Assembly (NCBI GenBank): GCA_021234155.1 | Contig: JAJEKV010000008.1 | Location: 7,962,445-8,026,444 of the forward strand | Reading direction: 5' to 3' | Origin: Isoetes taiwanensis | Taxonomy: Eukaryota > Streptophyta > Lycopodiopsida > Isoetales > Isoetaceae | DNA: 64,000 bases | Part shown: one piece after another, positions 23,201 to 35,109 of the stretch | Position numbering within the stretch: position 1 is the stretch's first letter | Layout of the letters: every line of letters begins with the position of its first letter | Program-made: the position numbers and the translations under genes | The notes under the pieces: model-generated | The model's input: the letters and a program-made list of their open reading frames with translations, nothing else | Databases searched by the model: none | What the model was told of the DNA's origin: nothing

Positions 23201-26200
23201 AATAAAGTATAGCTTCATCCCTTCGACAAAAAAAGAAAAGAGAAGAAAGTTTTTCTAGAGAATTGTTCTTTTCCCAAGCATATTTCTGAATAAAATTAGG
23301 AGGCATCTTTTAATTCCTTTCCAAACATAAATAATATGTTACAACACGATAGATGATAGATTGTAAAGGGAGCTAATCATGTATGCAATGACATTATGCT
23401 TCAACTTAAACTAAACAGTGTCTCTTGTTGATTGTGTTGGAGTACATTTCTTAAAAGGACTTCTTTGCAAGTATTACATGCAACAAGAAGGCTATTAACT
23501 AGAAGAAGAAAATACATTTTTATATTATGCTATTATGCCACATTGGTAGTATTCAAATGGACATATGATGTGCACACTACGCCACCATTACTTTATGGAG
23601 TCCTACTTCAACTACGTTACATTGAATATGACTCTGGACAGCTTTGAACTCAAGATTGCTCTAAACCTAGTGTATTTGAAAGTAGAAGATTCAAATTTGC
23701 TCAAGATACTCAAAGGACATATTAGATTTGGTATTCCCTTGTACATGTCACTAACCATGGGATGCCATCTTGTCTACTTTTGAACATGATGTATAGAATA
23801 TTATGCATGGAATATTATACGACATGAGAAGCATTCATATGTAAGTACCAATTGATCCAAGTCTTGTCTCTCCACCTTATGTTGTTTTCTATGATATAAA
23901 TCACAAGCCCGATGTAGTAAGGCCAATGGTAATTGTCCAAAGAAATTTTTATATGGCACCTTTATTTGTTTCCTCTTTCTTTTTTCCAAATTAAAAGACA
24001 ACAAAACATTATTCATTAACATCGTCCCAAACCTACATTCAAAAGTACATTCATGAGCTCATGCAAAAGATTTCCTAGCAAATAACAAATCAAAAAGGGA
24101 TAAGCTTATACTTTTCAAGTTTGAACTATAAACAATAAGACTTATTACCTCGTAGAAAAGTATTGCTTGCATGACTTCTCCATTAAATTTGCAAAATGGA
24201 GTGTAAAACTGAAAAGAAGATATTCTATCTCAATTCATGGATGGCAATTGCCTAAAGCAACCTTCAGTTGTCATAATCTTGCCAGTACTATGTAAAAGAA
24301 GAGGCATGTGTGTCATGGAAATTCTGTTTCACAAATATATGACATTACACCCCTTAGAAGACAACTAGTTTTATGCTATTAAGAGAATGTGTGACTCCAT
24401 TCTACTTCTATTAATCTGGTCATGTATAATCTTTAGGACCACGGCATAAATCTCTGTGTTTGTAATACTACCTAACATCTGCTTTTAATAATACAATTCA
24501 AGGACTGCCTTACGCTGATCCTATTTAGCATTGGCAACAATTTTAAAGTCAACAATAATTGCAGTCCATGTCAACAAGTGTGGTGCCTACATATACATCA
24601 GTTGTGCCATCGTTGTGCCCTATATCAGATAATAATGATAGCACAATGCTTGCATTCTAAGCTTAGTAACTTTTACACTGCAAGCAAAACATGTTGATTT
24701 TGTATAAATAATTGTTCATCTATACAAAGAGTATTGGAGAAATCTTGAGAAACGCTTTAAGTAGCTACATGGAATGCCATTATATGGCAGAGAACATGGC
24801 CAATTGATGTCCCAGTAATCATGCTCTATGATATGTACATTCGATAGGCATGTCTCTTACAAATACTGCATTATGCTCTATCAGTATGCGAACTAAGTTT
24901 CTAAAGGCATGCCATAATAGACATGTGTTAAACAAGGTACAAAGTCTGACAACAAATCCAAAGCATCCAGAGCTTGACCTGGAGTTTTGCGTCATGTAGG
25001 AAGATTATAGTTATTTTGAAAATAACATATATCTATGGAGCGTATGAAGTAAATGTGCAAAACAACTTGTTTGCCTGCAAAATTCGTTTATGGAGGAAAA
25101 TGCCTATTGTTCATATAAGATGTGCACATCCAGCGATATAAGAAGTTTCTTGGCTGTCCAGGATTCCATAAAACACTGTTGAGCTGAAATAGCACTGAAG
25201 TGGCACATAAAAGTTAGAAAAACGGAGGAATCTACTTGTTTACCTTATTATTCCAAGTGTACCATAGCTTCTAGATATCCAAAACCAAAATGAGTTTTAC
25301 AGAAGCAAAGACTAGTTACTTGGTTAAGTTGGAGGTCCTCTGCGTCCAGTTGACAGTTGACGATGTGCTTCAAAATCCATAGCATCAGCCTTGTTGGTGC
25401 TAAATTGATCACAACTGCAAACTACATTACTACATGAGATAAAACTTCTCAATCCTAGCATCTTTCTTAGTGGTTGGAGCTTACCAAATTGTATCTGCTC
25501 ACTATTTCAACTAATAAATGCTTACTAGCCTGTGTTGGTGATTCCATAACCTACGCCCACTTGGGGTTTTTGCTAGGCTTTTCATTTTCAACATTCAGCC
25601 CTACAAAAGGGCTCTAAATCTTAATATAGCCTAAAGGAGTAGCGGGAGCAGTGCATTTGTGCAAGAGACCCTGTGAACCAAAAGAAGTATGCCTTTTAAG
25701 GCTCGGTTTGCATCTTCAAAATCTTAGCTGATACAATAACAGAGCTAATAGTATTTCTAAATTGGCGAGTCCTAAATATGCTAAGTTTCATAATGTAAAC
25801 CAGTAAGACCTTTGAAGATATATTTGCAGCTAAGGTTTTCCACAGAGGCAAATGCTATACCAACACAAAAAATGGACCTTGCTGCTCAGATTAGCTCAGG
25901 AAAAATGTGAATGCGTCTTGCCTTTTATAAACAACTCAGTTGTTCTACAAAGCTTATCAAATCTGAAAGCAGAACCGTGGTCGAATGACGCAAATCAAGA
26001 AACACAACTAACCTGATGAGGAGTACGTTTATAGTTTCCCTTGCCTATATATGTACCTAATTCAATGAATTTTTCCTAGACTAGTGTTGTGTAGTATATT
26101 TTAAAATCTAACGGTTGAAAAAAGACATAATCCAATAAATTTTATTCAATTTGCAAAATATTTTTGTACTAGTAAATAATCCGAAAATGTAAGTGTATGA

Positions 26201-27300
26201 CACGATGAATAGCAAGAGGTCCTCCTCCAGTGGGTTCTTCGAGACAGTTAAGCAAAAGAGAGTTATTTTGCATGGCCCACTAAAGGGGGAGGTTGACTTC
26301 CCTTAAAATCTGTCTTCAGACTGGAATGGAGGTGCATCACAAGTAATTACAGCTGAATAAATCATGGTTTCTCTTATCACTTTCATTCAAGGCAATAGTA
26401 GATGTGATACCTTGTAAACTTACGCCTGCTTCCTGTTGTTGGCTTGATTGAACAAGCAATTCACATCAAAGATTGCACAATCCCTCAATCCAGCACTGTA
26501 ATATGTAAACTCCTGCATAGAGAAAGATTTCTTGGCAGAAGTATGTTCAAGCAAAGGAAACAGAAGCAAAAACCAGAGGTAACTCTTTGTGGTCTCTGAA
26601 TTGTACTGGTGAAGAATATTCAGGAGATTCCTGTGATAATCTCCTTTGGCCAAAATTATCAACATAATCTGGTATCACCATATTCCGCAACTTAACTGCT
26701 TCGAATCTAATGATTGTCAACAGTCTGAACTTCATTAACTTTTAGTGAAATATAGAAGGAAGAAAACCCTAGACAATAAGTAGCATGGATGTTATGTGGA
26801 ACACTTTACATTCTTCTCTTCTAAGATATGGTTCTGGTGATCCATGTAGGAAATCATAGAACGGATGGCAACCACATAATTCATTCTGTAATCTGTCTCC
26901 TGTCAGTCAAACTGTTGCCCAACATATTGTTTATGCACGATCACAATTTGCTAGCCTATGGCATATACATCAAAGTGATCCTTAGATTCATAATCATAAC
27001 CCCCATTTAATGGTGGCAGGTCCAAAATCAAAACAAATGCCCTAGCCTTAATATTAACATATCATATCATATGATGAATATCAATCTGCACAAGGGAAAG
27101 GAAAATAATACTCCTACTCGGTACATTTCATGAATATAATACGCAGCTTGTGCTGGTAATGCAGCCCTCTTTGATAAAGCAAAATTGGATTCTCCTAACA
27201 ATAGCATTGACGGTGAACCACCTGATAGCAGCTCGCCTGATGCATGTAGACTCTGTCTTTCACAGATGGTCACACTTGGAGGTTGGTAGCACATTCAAAA
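23201..27300. other. 4-kb AT-rich stretch without a recognisable gene
   Basis: Frames are short and carry no motif on either strand. I see no clear repeat structure. It lies 3' of the MATH-BTB gene and may include its 3' UTR close to 27300. Confidence 0.45.
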
Positions 27301-27308
27301 CCACCTGC

Positions 27309-29195
27309 TCAAGTCTTTTGTCTTACTCGTCTACCATTTGCATCTGCGCCATCAGCAATGTTCAAACGGTTGCCCCTATTTCTGTTTATATCAGCAATTC
27401 CAGCCAGCATATGCAATAGGTCTGTTTGAAGCACGGGACAAGATTCTCGCAAATGATTGTACCCTTCAGATTTCATCACCGCTGCAAAGAAACACAACTG
27501 TTAACTAGATGCAGAAGAACAAGAAGACCGGCTTTGTCCAAACATTAACAGAGGCTGGTGAAAAATGGCATATACTATACGCAATGAGGTTTAAAGAACT
27601 AGAAACAAAATTGTGGGACTGGAAGGAGGGTATTTAGATGCTCTCCTCATCCTTCTTAGGACCATACTAGGCAGACATTACATCAGATCTTGAATCAGAA
27701 AAGCAATCTTAAATACAAACTAGGAATAAAAACCTTAGCTAAACAGATGACATGTTAAAAGATCAAAAGAAAGTTAAAACCTCTATTTTGGCACTAGCTT
27801 AAACCATTTTGATCAAAAGATCTTATAAAGTACAGAAGAGGTCAATTAATAGATTTATAATGATGATATCTCGTGATAAAAATTTGCACTATGCTAAAAG
27901 AAGAAACAAGCCTTAACTCTAGGACATAAAATAACAAACCTTGAAGGTTTGCAGCAGCGAACTCTAAGCAAACAGTTTTTAGTTGTGATGTATGATGTTG
28001 TTCTGCAAGTGCAAGGGTTGTCGCCACAGTGTCTACTGTAATATCTTCACATAGTCTTGCCTCACACAATAATCTGAGACGCTCCAGTCCATATTGGTCC
28101 GCTGCAGCAAGCAAGTGTTGGGCTAACATGGTGGATGTGGAAGGTGAAGGTGAGCCTGTTAACTCTTTGGTATCTGGAAGTTCATCATGATAGATGAAGT
28201 GAAGCATTGCCTGAAACACAAACAGAATCTGAATGATGCATATTTCCCATGTTCGTAAAAACAGCAAAAGAAGGGATCCTGTACTAAATACTATTCCCAT
28301 TACTGTTGAAAAAACAGGCATGAATTGATCCATTTACCTTGAATACAGGTGGTTCAATGTCCTGAATATGCAAAACGTCATCTTCTTTATTTCTCATTGG
28401 ACCAAATAGCTGAGCTTTAAAAACAGGAGAACGTGTTGCCAGCACTAGCTTGTGAGCCCTAAAAGCCTCTCCCTTCACCTCCAATGAAATGTCTGAAGTA
28501 ATATCATTACCCTCCCCTTTCAGTAAAGCTCCAAAATGTTTCCCAATGTCCGTTTCTGGGACACTCAAATGGTGTTTAATGGGGGTATGCAAGGAAGAGA
28601 CCACTACACCTACAGTGCATGTAATTGCAAGGCTATCATCTTTTAAAAAATCAGATGTCTCCAGAGCAGTCCTCCTAAAGAAACGTTTGTAACCCCTGCA
28701 CATTAAATAAAAACTCAACGTAAATGAGACAATTACAGGCATCATCAACACTTTACCTAAAGGGTTGTTAGAGGCTCACCACATACTGCCTCTATATTTC
28801 AGAGTGTAAGGACCGCTTTCTAAAGAGCGATCAAAATGGCTATGAACTTTATGTTTTCCTTTCCCGCTTTGGTCTAAAAGAGTAAGCTCAAAAAGCGCCC
28901 TCACATCTGTGCCCTCACTGGCAAGGGCTATAAAAACTGAAACATATAAAGAATTATCTTCAGCATTTTTGCCATCTGGATAAAAGTAGATCGCCCATTG
29001 AAAACCTGCAACTGTAAAGGTTTCGCTTGCTATATATTTCCCAACACCCATTCCTTTAACCAAGGAATATCCATTAATTGTAAGATGATGAGACCCATTT
29101 ACAGTCTCTGTCACAGAACTAGACTCGCTTGCTACACTAGAAAGCTTAGAAGATGCCCGAACCCTGGATGTACTGCCTGCGATTTGCAACGCCAT
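27309..29195 (-). CDS. MATH-BTB (BPM) protein, CUL3 substrate adaptor, 4 exons, 405 aa
   Basis: BPM proteins bind substrates through MATH and CUL3 through BTB, forming nuclear and cytosolic E3 ligase complexes. Exons on the minus strand are about 28780-29195, 28338-28695, 27940-28210 and 27309-27481. Donors are TG/GTGAGC, AAG/GTAAAT and CAAG/GTTTGT; acceptors are all CAG. Phases match and the total is 1218 nt. Exon 1 carries the MATH domain ([31 protein letters not shown]) and joins exon 2 at [10 protein letters not shown]. Exon 2 holds [16 protein letters not shown] and the BTB start ([30 protein letters not shown]). Exon 3 continues BTB and the 3-box ([19 protein letters not shown]). Exon 4 gives the BACK-like tail ([20 protein letters not shown]) and ends GRRVRQKT. 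The length matches Arabidopsis BPM1-6. It appears intact and is the best-supported gene in the window. Confidence 0.95.
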
Positions 29196-29498
29196 ATTTG
29201 TTGTTACATTAAACAGGAAGGTCGGGATTGCTGTTTGTTATTGCATATTTTCCATTGTTTTTGGCATCTCTTAGAATCAACGCACATTCAGAGACGTGGG
29301 CCTTCTGCAAATCGATTCCCAATTGCCTTGAAAATCCCTCCTCGCCTCAAGCAGACAAACCCTAATCTTGCTATGTCGCGCCATAATAATACCCTTATAA
29401 AGGCCGACGGAAGAGAGTGATCCATCTTCTCTTTGTCAAGTTGCCATGTGGACCGCCACGTTGTATGACCCATCTTTTTTTTTCCTGTTCCCTTTTAG

Positions 29499-29838
29499 CA
29501 TCCATTGTGTTGGAGAGAAATTGGCAGTACTAGGAATTTGCACCGTTGAAATATGTTTCCCTTGTTGTTACGAAATGTTAGGGCAGGTCCATATTATCAC
29601 CCTTATTACATCCTATAACTTTCCTGTCCCACCTGCAGGCTGCTAGTACCACCTGGCAAGCTGCTAGTGCTCGCCGGATTGAACAAAAGGGGGTGGCACG
29701 TGCGAAATGTGGACTGCTCTAACATTTCGAGAGGAAATATTCGTTGGTTGGCCATTGTGTTGGAGAGAAATTGACAAGACTACTCAAAAATCTACGAATT
29801 TGCACCGTTAAACATGTTTCCCCTTGTTACGTATAGTT
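29499..29838 (+). repeat. Direct repeat, two copies of about 85 bp
   Basis: CCATTGTGTTGGAGAGAAATTG followed by GGAATTTGCACCGTTGAAA or CGAATTTGCACCGTTAAA, then CATGTTTCCC(C)TTGTT and GTTAGGG occurs at 29499-29583 and 29752-29838. The copies have diverged. They lie upstream of the BPM gene on its 5' side and do not code. Confidence 0.8.
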
Positions 29839-29990
29839 AGGGGGAGGAAATTCCAGTGTATTACTAGCCTAGATTAAAAACCTATAGTATGTGTGTGTGT
29901 AATGTTAGAAGGGATGGGCATCATTTTTTTAAAGTTGTGGTCAATATAATGCCACGTGGCATAAAATTTCCTCCCCTCTAGACTTTACGT

Positions 29991-30098
29991 GGGAAAATGT
30001 GTCGGAGGAGGTAATTTCGCCTGGTTCGAATCTAGCTCGCCCTAACGTGCTCGCCAGGCACTTACGAGGCGAAATTGCCTCCTCCGACATATTATCCC
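29991..30098. repeat. Long inverted repeat, 32-bp arms (MITE-like fold-back)
   Basis: The left arm is 29991-30022 and the right arm 30067-30098. The right arm reverse-complemented matches the left at 29 of 32 positions, including GTCGGAGGAGG and AATTTCGCCT. The spacer is 44 bp. Weaker pairing extends outwards (ACTTTACGTGGGA against TCCCTAACAAAAGT). It could be a MITE-like fold-back element. No clear target duplication was found. Confidence 0.8.
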
Positions 30099-30504
30099 TA
30101 ACAAAAGTCCCTAATTGCTTCTAAGGCGGGGCGGCTATCCTGCTTCTAAGGCGGGGTGGATATGTGACTAAGGGCTTAAGATGCCTTTACCTTGGTTTCT
30201 GGGATCCCCGAGGTAAAGATTCCGTCCTCCAGGATCTCGGCCATTATCAACGGGATCCTTTTAGGAGCCCCTATTTCGTCATGCTGACACATGTCATGTG
30301 GGCTACAGGCGATCTGGCCATCAAAATTCCCATTGCAGCATAGTCGTCCATGGAGGTCAACCTCCAGGATCTTTTAATGATCCCCAGTCTTAAGGATCCC
30401 GCGTCCGGTTCAATTTCAACTACACGATTCTGGCCTCTAAGATCATGGCAATGTGGTCGATATCGTCTCCAGTTTCAGCCATCTTTATCCCATCCCTCGG
30501 ATCT

Positions 30505-30590
30505 AGCAATCCTCATTTGTGAGGTATGCTTGTACAAGCTTTGGTGTATTGTATAATGAGGTTTGCAAAATACCTTAAGGTTTGAGGCAA
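30505..30590 (+). repeat. Dispersed repeat D, copy 1
   Basis: GCAATCCTCATTTGTGAGGT followed by ATGCTTGTACAAGC, GTATTGTATAATGAGGTTTG and CAAAATACCTTAAGGTTTGA. A diverged copy lies at 56343-56425, about 26 kb away in the same orientation. No coding content. Confidence 0.75.
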
Positions 30591-30599
30591 ACCAGTATA

Positions 30600-32200
30600 G
30601 ATATCGCATCAGATGGGATGGCAAACTAGCTGCATAATAGAATGTACAATATATAAAAACCAGAATTGTCTCTCTCATCAGATGTGGTGTATGGCAATAG
30701 TGATATTGTGGAGAACATTCGACATAGCATCGTGTTTATCTGAATGGGCTGATTGTTTTAGATGTAATTTGAATTTAATGCTTACAGGATTCCAAGCTGT
30801 TTTGTAAGGGTTGCCATCAATAAAATTAAAGTGTTGCATCCTGCTAAGACAGGCTTATCTTTATTCCACAATTTTCACGGCTCTTTCAAGAACATTAGTT
30901 CGTACCAGTTCTAAAAATGTCGTATAGTGGGCAAGTGTCCATCATGAAATTTCTCTATTTTCCTCACAGTATATGGAAGTGAATTATGCAATTCGAGTTG
31001 TTACCTTAAGGGGAAGGTGATGTCATTGAAGTTGGCCTTGAAATATCCATAAATACATGCATGGAAATTTGGGTAAGCTTGAAGTGTGCAAAATACTTTA
31101 GTGAAATATTACTTATCTTATTTATGACATGTCGTTTAGGATGTTGATACTTCACTTGCATTATATTTCACTGTGCACTTTTTTTATTCTAATTTTTCTT
31201 ATTCCCTTGTTTAGGTAATCATACCTCTAAAAATAATTGTCAATTGATTCTATTTTATATACATTTTAAATTTATCGTTCAAACTCACAAGAGCACAATT
31301 GCATAGTAAAATCAACAGGATCACAAAAAATCGCAACAATTAGGAGCATCACTTTCATTCAAAACGATTTCCTTATATTTTTCTTTTCATGACAGAGTAA
31401 GATTCTAATTTCTAAGTTCATTTGGAGGATCCTTACGGATATGGTTGGCTTACCTAGAGTGCGTTTGGTGAAGCAGTCACTTGCGTATTGTGTTCCTTTT
31501 GGGAAAGCTTCGTTAAAACCTCTTCTCCCTTGGGGTCTCTTTTATCATCTATGCCCTTTTCCTAATGCGTTAGTCAAGATCCTTCCAAACCCCTTCTTTT
31601 GGATTGCCTTTGGGACAATCTATTGTAGAAGGGCTTTTAAGGATGGACGCCATTTGTTCTAAATCCAAGATTAGCAATTTGTTGTGGAAATGTGGAGACT
31701 GTTGGTAAAGAACACTAAAGAACTGGATTAAATGAGATTTAAATTCATAATCTCACACTTGCAAGTTCAATGCAGTTTATTTATATTTATCACACAATGC
31801 CTCTGATCATCATTTTGGAGAGCACCATTTTTCATGACTTTGGAAAACATGTTAGATTGCAACTTTTCATGGGTAAATTAGAATGCACATCTCTGAAGTG
31901 AAATAACTGCATAAAATATTAGAGAAGCCGTATATGGAAGGAAATGCTAATGACCTTAACCTTGCTTAGAACATGATACAAAAACTTCTAGTTAGATCTT
32001 TTCTATAATTGACTCAAGCCAAAATAGGGAACTCAAAGAAAATAACCATCATTCAATTAAATTGGGATTATGTCTTAATTTTGGGACAAATTTCATACTG
32101 CATGTTTTTAGTAGCATATTCAAATTCACGCATTTCACCTCAAAAGTATGAAAACATAATATCGTATTATTTACAAAATAGTATGTAATTGTCAAAAGCC
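30600..32200. other. Unassigned AT-rich stretch
   Basis: No gene recognised. An open frame at 31441-31662 has no motif. No repeat structure stands out. Confidence 0.4.
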
Positions 32201-32756
32201 AGACAGTTAGGTTACCCCTCAGGCAGTTAGGTTTCGTCCTCCTATATATACTCTTCCGGGCCTTTTCCATTCTTCATCAGCACATCTGTATCTCCACAGT
32301 TTTCTGTTTCGGCTCTTGCTCTTCCACCCTACCAACCACTCGCCCACCCGCCCACCCATTCTGCTAGTATATGGGGTCCTTGTGCCAGTGTATTTGGTGT
32401 GAAGGATGGCCCTCGTGCCGGTAAACTGTTGTGATGTTTGGCCCTCGTGCCAGCATTGGAAGGCCCTAGTGCCTTATGTTGTGCTGCATTATTATGTTGA
32501 GACTTTCTTGTTCCTTTGTTTCTTTGAGTTCATTTATGTTGCGGGGTTTTCTTCTGGCACTTCTTACTTGACTTGGAGTTTGTTGGTATTATTCAATTAT
32601 GCAGAGTTGCGGTACATTATGATGGTTTGGAGTATGACTGAAGACTTGCGACTCGATTTGATGTGGACAAGAGCTTGTATTTTATTTCTTCATCTTGTTC
32701 AGATTTGTCTAGCTGATGTTGTGCTTATACAGTTAGTTCCTTTTCTGATTAGTATT

Positions 32757-32823
32757 GCTATTATGGCCAGGGTTTTTCCTTGAACCCGAAAGGACGAGGT
32801 TTTTTAATCCCGGCCATAATGGT
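32757..32823 (+). other. S1: conserved 3' stem-loop, LINE-type
   Basis: ATTATGGCC (32760-32768) pairs perfectly with GGCCATAAT (32812-32820), with GC and wobble extension outward. Inside are GGGTTTTTCCTTG, then CC-GAAA-GG, then GAGGTTTTTTAATCCC. The internal loop sequence is shared with S2, S3 and S4, but the outer stem has its own sequence. Confidence 0.75.
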
Positions 32824-32858
32824 TTCACTGACCAGCATGGCATTGTAAGCATTGTATA

Positions 32859-33365
32859 GCATTGTATTATGGTTTGTGCTTAGTGGAGATGCCAGTTGTG
32901 GAGCATTGTATTACGGTTTGTGCTTAGTGGAGATGCCAGGTGTGGAGCATTGTATTATGGTTTGTGCTTAGTGGAGATGCCAGGTGTGGCTTTTCTTAGC
33001 ATTGTATCATGGTTTTGCTTAGTGGAGATGCCAGGTGTGGCTCAAGGGGGGTTCACAGTTTTGGGCGTATAACCCATCTGCATGCATGGGAAGGGGGTTT
33101 TTTGGACCCATTTTCGTACATATACGGTCGGCAGGGGGTCCTTTTCTGGTATTTTTTGCACTATCCTAGGTAATTTTTATTCGAAAGGGGTCAAAATTTG
33201 CTTTTAAAGATCCGTATACAGGGGGGTTTTTTGCCACCCCATGCATGCAGATGGCATATCCCCCTTATACATGAGTGAATCCCCCTTGGTGTGGCTTTTC
33301 TTTAGCTTGTATTATGGTTTGTGTTTAGTGGAGATGCCAGGTGTGGCTTTTCTTTTAGCTTGGCT
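32859..33365 (+). repeat. Tandem 44-bp repeats, about 5 copies, split by a MITE
   Basis: AGCATTGTATTATGGTTTGT then GCTTAGTGGAGATGCCAGGTGTGG recurs at about 32859, 32901, 32945 and 32998. A fifth copy occurs after the MITE, at about 33305. Later copies carry an extra CTTTTCTT. Near-identity suggests recent amplification. Confidence 0.88.
33043..33288. mobile_element. 246-bp hAT-type MITE with 8-bp target-site duplication
   Basis: The element begins CAAGGGGGGTTCAC and ends GTGAATCCCCCTTG, giving 14-bp terminal inverted repeats with one mismatch. GTGTGGCT flanks it on both sides exactly (33035-33042 and 33289-33296). An inner inverted pair, CCATCTGCATGCATGG and its complement, makes the whole element foldable. 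An 8-bp target duplication with C/TAAGGG-like ends is the mark of the hAT superfamily. It has no coding capacity. It interrupts the tandem 44-bp array, so it is younger than that array. Confidence 0.88.
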
Positions 33366-33370
33366 CATAT

Positions 33371-33371
<1 letters not shown>

Positions 33372-33463
<92 letters not shown>
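33372..33463. repeat. (CT)n microsatellite, about 46 units
   Basis: An uninterrupted CT run immediately after the 44-bp tandem repeats. It creates a Ser-Leu frame artefact. Confidence 0.97.
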
Positions 33464-33466
<3 letters not shown>

Positions 33467-33544
33467 TTTGACAATTGAATTTATCTTCGTATAACGATAA
33501 GAAGATAACAATATTTCACAATATAGCACTATATCATAAAAACA

Positions 33545-34610
33545 TAATGAAGAATAAGAATAAGAATAAGAATAAGAATAGATTTTTAGCGTCCACAGAG
33601 ACCAATTAGCCTATGGGACCCAAACCAAAAAGAGAGCAGCAAGCCTATTGACTGACAGGATTAAAAAACCCCCGCCCCGAAGGGTTTTCGAGGGAAAAAC
33701 CTTAGCAGTAATAAGTATGCTGGAAGGACACAACTGAGTCCGTGCATCCATAACCTCCTGGAGGTATGACCCCAACAAACCCACTGACGCCGTAGTCAAT
33801 AACTGATGCAACGGCTGGCCATGCACTAGTAATCGAGCATATCGCTCTCGGATATGAGCAAATGCTAGGCAGATCTGGAGGACATGACATTCATCCTCAA
33901 TAGCACCCTGGTGGCAACACTGGCAAACCCTTTGCTCCCGTGCTTCCCGAGCCCAACGTCCTGTTTCAATGCGGAGGCGATGTGCACCCGTGCGAATGGA
34001 AGCTACAAGTCTGCGCTTCTTCATGGGCAGCCGGGTGTACAAATCTTGGTGTGGGCCTCGTGAGCCTAGGATTGACTTCTTTGCGATAGTGTGCCCGACT
34101 TACGTCGCGTCAAAGCATCTGCATCCCAGAGCTTGCGAAGGAAAGTAGCATCTAGGTACAGCTTAAGTGCCTTGCGATCTTTCTTTGTCCTGACCTGGAC
34201 ACATCTGTTTGCCTGCACACCCCAGCGTGAGAACCACTGAGCTTGCTTGTCTTTCCAGCAGGATTTCAGGTGTTGAGGACCCATCGCCGTGGCCAAATCA
34301 AGGTTGGACAAGCGTGTATCAGCCATAGCGACCACCTTCTGGAAGTAAACGATATGGCGTTCCAATGCAGCCCGTTGAAGGGGCAGAAAGCCTGTCTCCT
34401 GAAGTAGGATCTGGTATGGAACTGTGGACTTCACCCCAAGGGCCCATGCCAAGAAGGCCTTCTGCACCTGCTCAAGATCATTCCAGGTGCTAAGGGATAT
34501 CACCGGACCCCACACTTCTGCCCCATACAAAAGGGCCGGCTCGACCAAGGCCCGAAACAGGTGTGATTGATGGCCCCAGGCATACAAGTCTGCCTTGTGG
34601 CTGTTGTTCG
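33545..34610 (-). mobile_element. 5'-truncated LINE: C-terminal part of ORF2 and 3' end
   Basis: Two frames on the minus strand, 34066-34587 and 33611-34042, read as one protein across a frameshift. The N-terminal part has LFRALVEPALLYGAEVWGP, which is 80-90 percent like the same segment of the LINE at 49363. The C-terminal part has HRLRIETGRW, then a Cys/His cluster (RVCQCCHQGAIEDECHVLQI) typical of the CCHC-like tail of LINE ORF2 proteins. The catalytic RT is missing. The 3' region has the S2 stem-loop, GGGTCCCATAGGC, GTGGACG and a (TTATTC)n tail at about 33551-33582. The 5' break at about 34600 abuts the TGACG array. Confidence 0.85.
33644..33715 (-). other. S2: conserved 3' stem-loop of the truncated LINE
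   Basis: On the minus strand, CTTATTACTG (33715-33706) pairs with CAGTCAATAGG (33654-33644) with one bulge and one wobble. The inner hairpin is CCC-TTCG-GGG, a UUCG-type tetraloop, within the same conserved frame of GGTTTTTCCCTCGAAAA and GGGGGTTTTTTAATCC as S1 and S4. Confidence 0.75.
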
Positions 34611-34659
34611 CATGGCATATAGTGCCTTCAAACCCGCCGCGACAAGAGAATGCCTGTTC

Positions 34660-35105
34660 TGCGTCAGAAAATACGTCAGAAAAATCTTATGTGTTTTTTC
34701 GAGACCGACGAATCGGACGAAAATTTTCGCGAAAATTGGCGGTAAAAGTTCGGAAAAAAAAATTCGATGAAAAATCGGACGCGATAAATTTTCCGAAGAC
34801 GAAAAGTCCGGACGAATAAAATGACGCTTAAAATCGTGAAAACCCCGAAAAATTTGTGACGCAAAATTTGACGAAAACTGTGACGAATATTTTTGCGATT
34901 AATCTGATGCAAAGTCTGACGAATAAAATGACGCAAAATCTGACGAAAAACCTGACGAAATTTTTGACGCAAAATTTGACGAAAAATCTGACGAATATTT
35001 TTGACGATTAATCTAACGCAAAGTCTGACGAATAATGTGACGAATACTTCTGACGATTAATCTGACGAAACTTCTGACGAATGTTCTAACGATTCTTTTC
35101 GTCAG
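34660..35105 (+). repeat. TGACG-rich tandem array
   Basis: A 12-bp-like word (TCTGACGAAAAA, with AAT, CAAAAT and ATTAAT variants) recurs. From 34822 to 35085 I count about 17 exact TGACG, with degenerate TAACG between. The left part (34660-34820) holds GGACGAA/TCGGACG variants. The minus strand shows a repetitive RQxLRH-like frame with no family, so I read it as satellite-like DNA. TGACG is the core of plant TGA/bZIP (as-1) sites; any regulatory role is inference. Confidence 0.8.
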
Positions 35106-35109
35106 TATA

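Larger units (their letters stand above)
32205..33480 (+). mobile_element. Non-coding element with promoter-like start, S1 stem-loop and tandem 3' part
   Basis: It starts with a duplicated CAGTTAGGTT (32207 and 32223), then a TATATATA box at about 32244, CT-rich leader, and GGCCCT(C/A)GTGCC repeated at 32409, 32441 and 32462. The S1 stem-loop follows at 32757-32823, then repeated 44-bp units, a hAT-type MITE insertion and a (CT)n tail region. The S1 stem-loop is shared with LINE 3' regions, so this looks like a non-autonomous element that uses LINE-type 3' recognition. The frame at 32406-32783 has no motif and I do not call it a gene. Confidence 0.45.

Noticed and set aside
32406-32783. 125-codon hydrophobic protein
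   Set aside because: Lies inside a non-coding mobile element, lacks a motif and ends at the S1 stem-loop.
32859-33365. CRISPR-like repeat array
   Set aside because: Units are contiguous without unique spacers and the DNA is nuclear plant sequence.
33241-33471. Ser-Leu repeat protein
   Set aside because: Product of the (CT)n microsatellite and MITE sequence.
34676-34972. Minus-strand RQxLRH repeat protein
   Set aside because: Translation of the TGACG satellite-like array; no start context or family.
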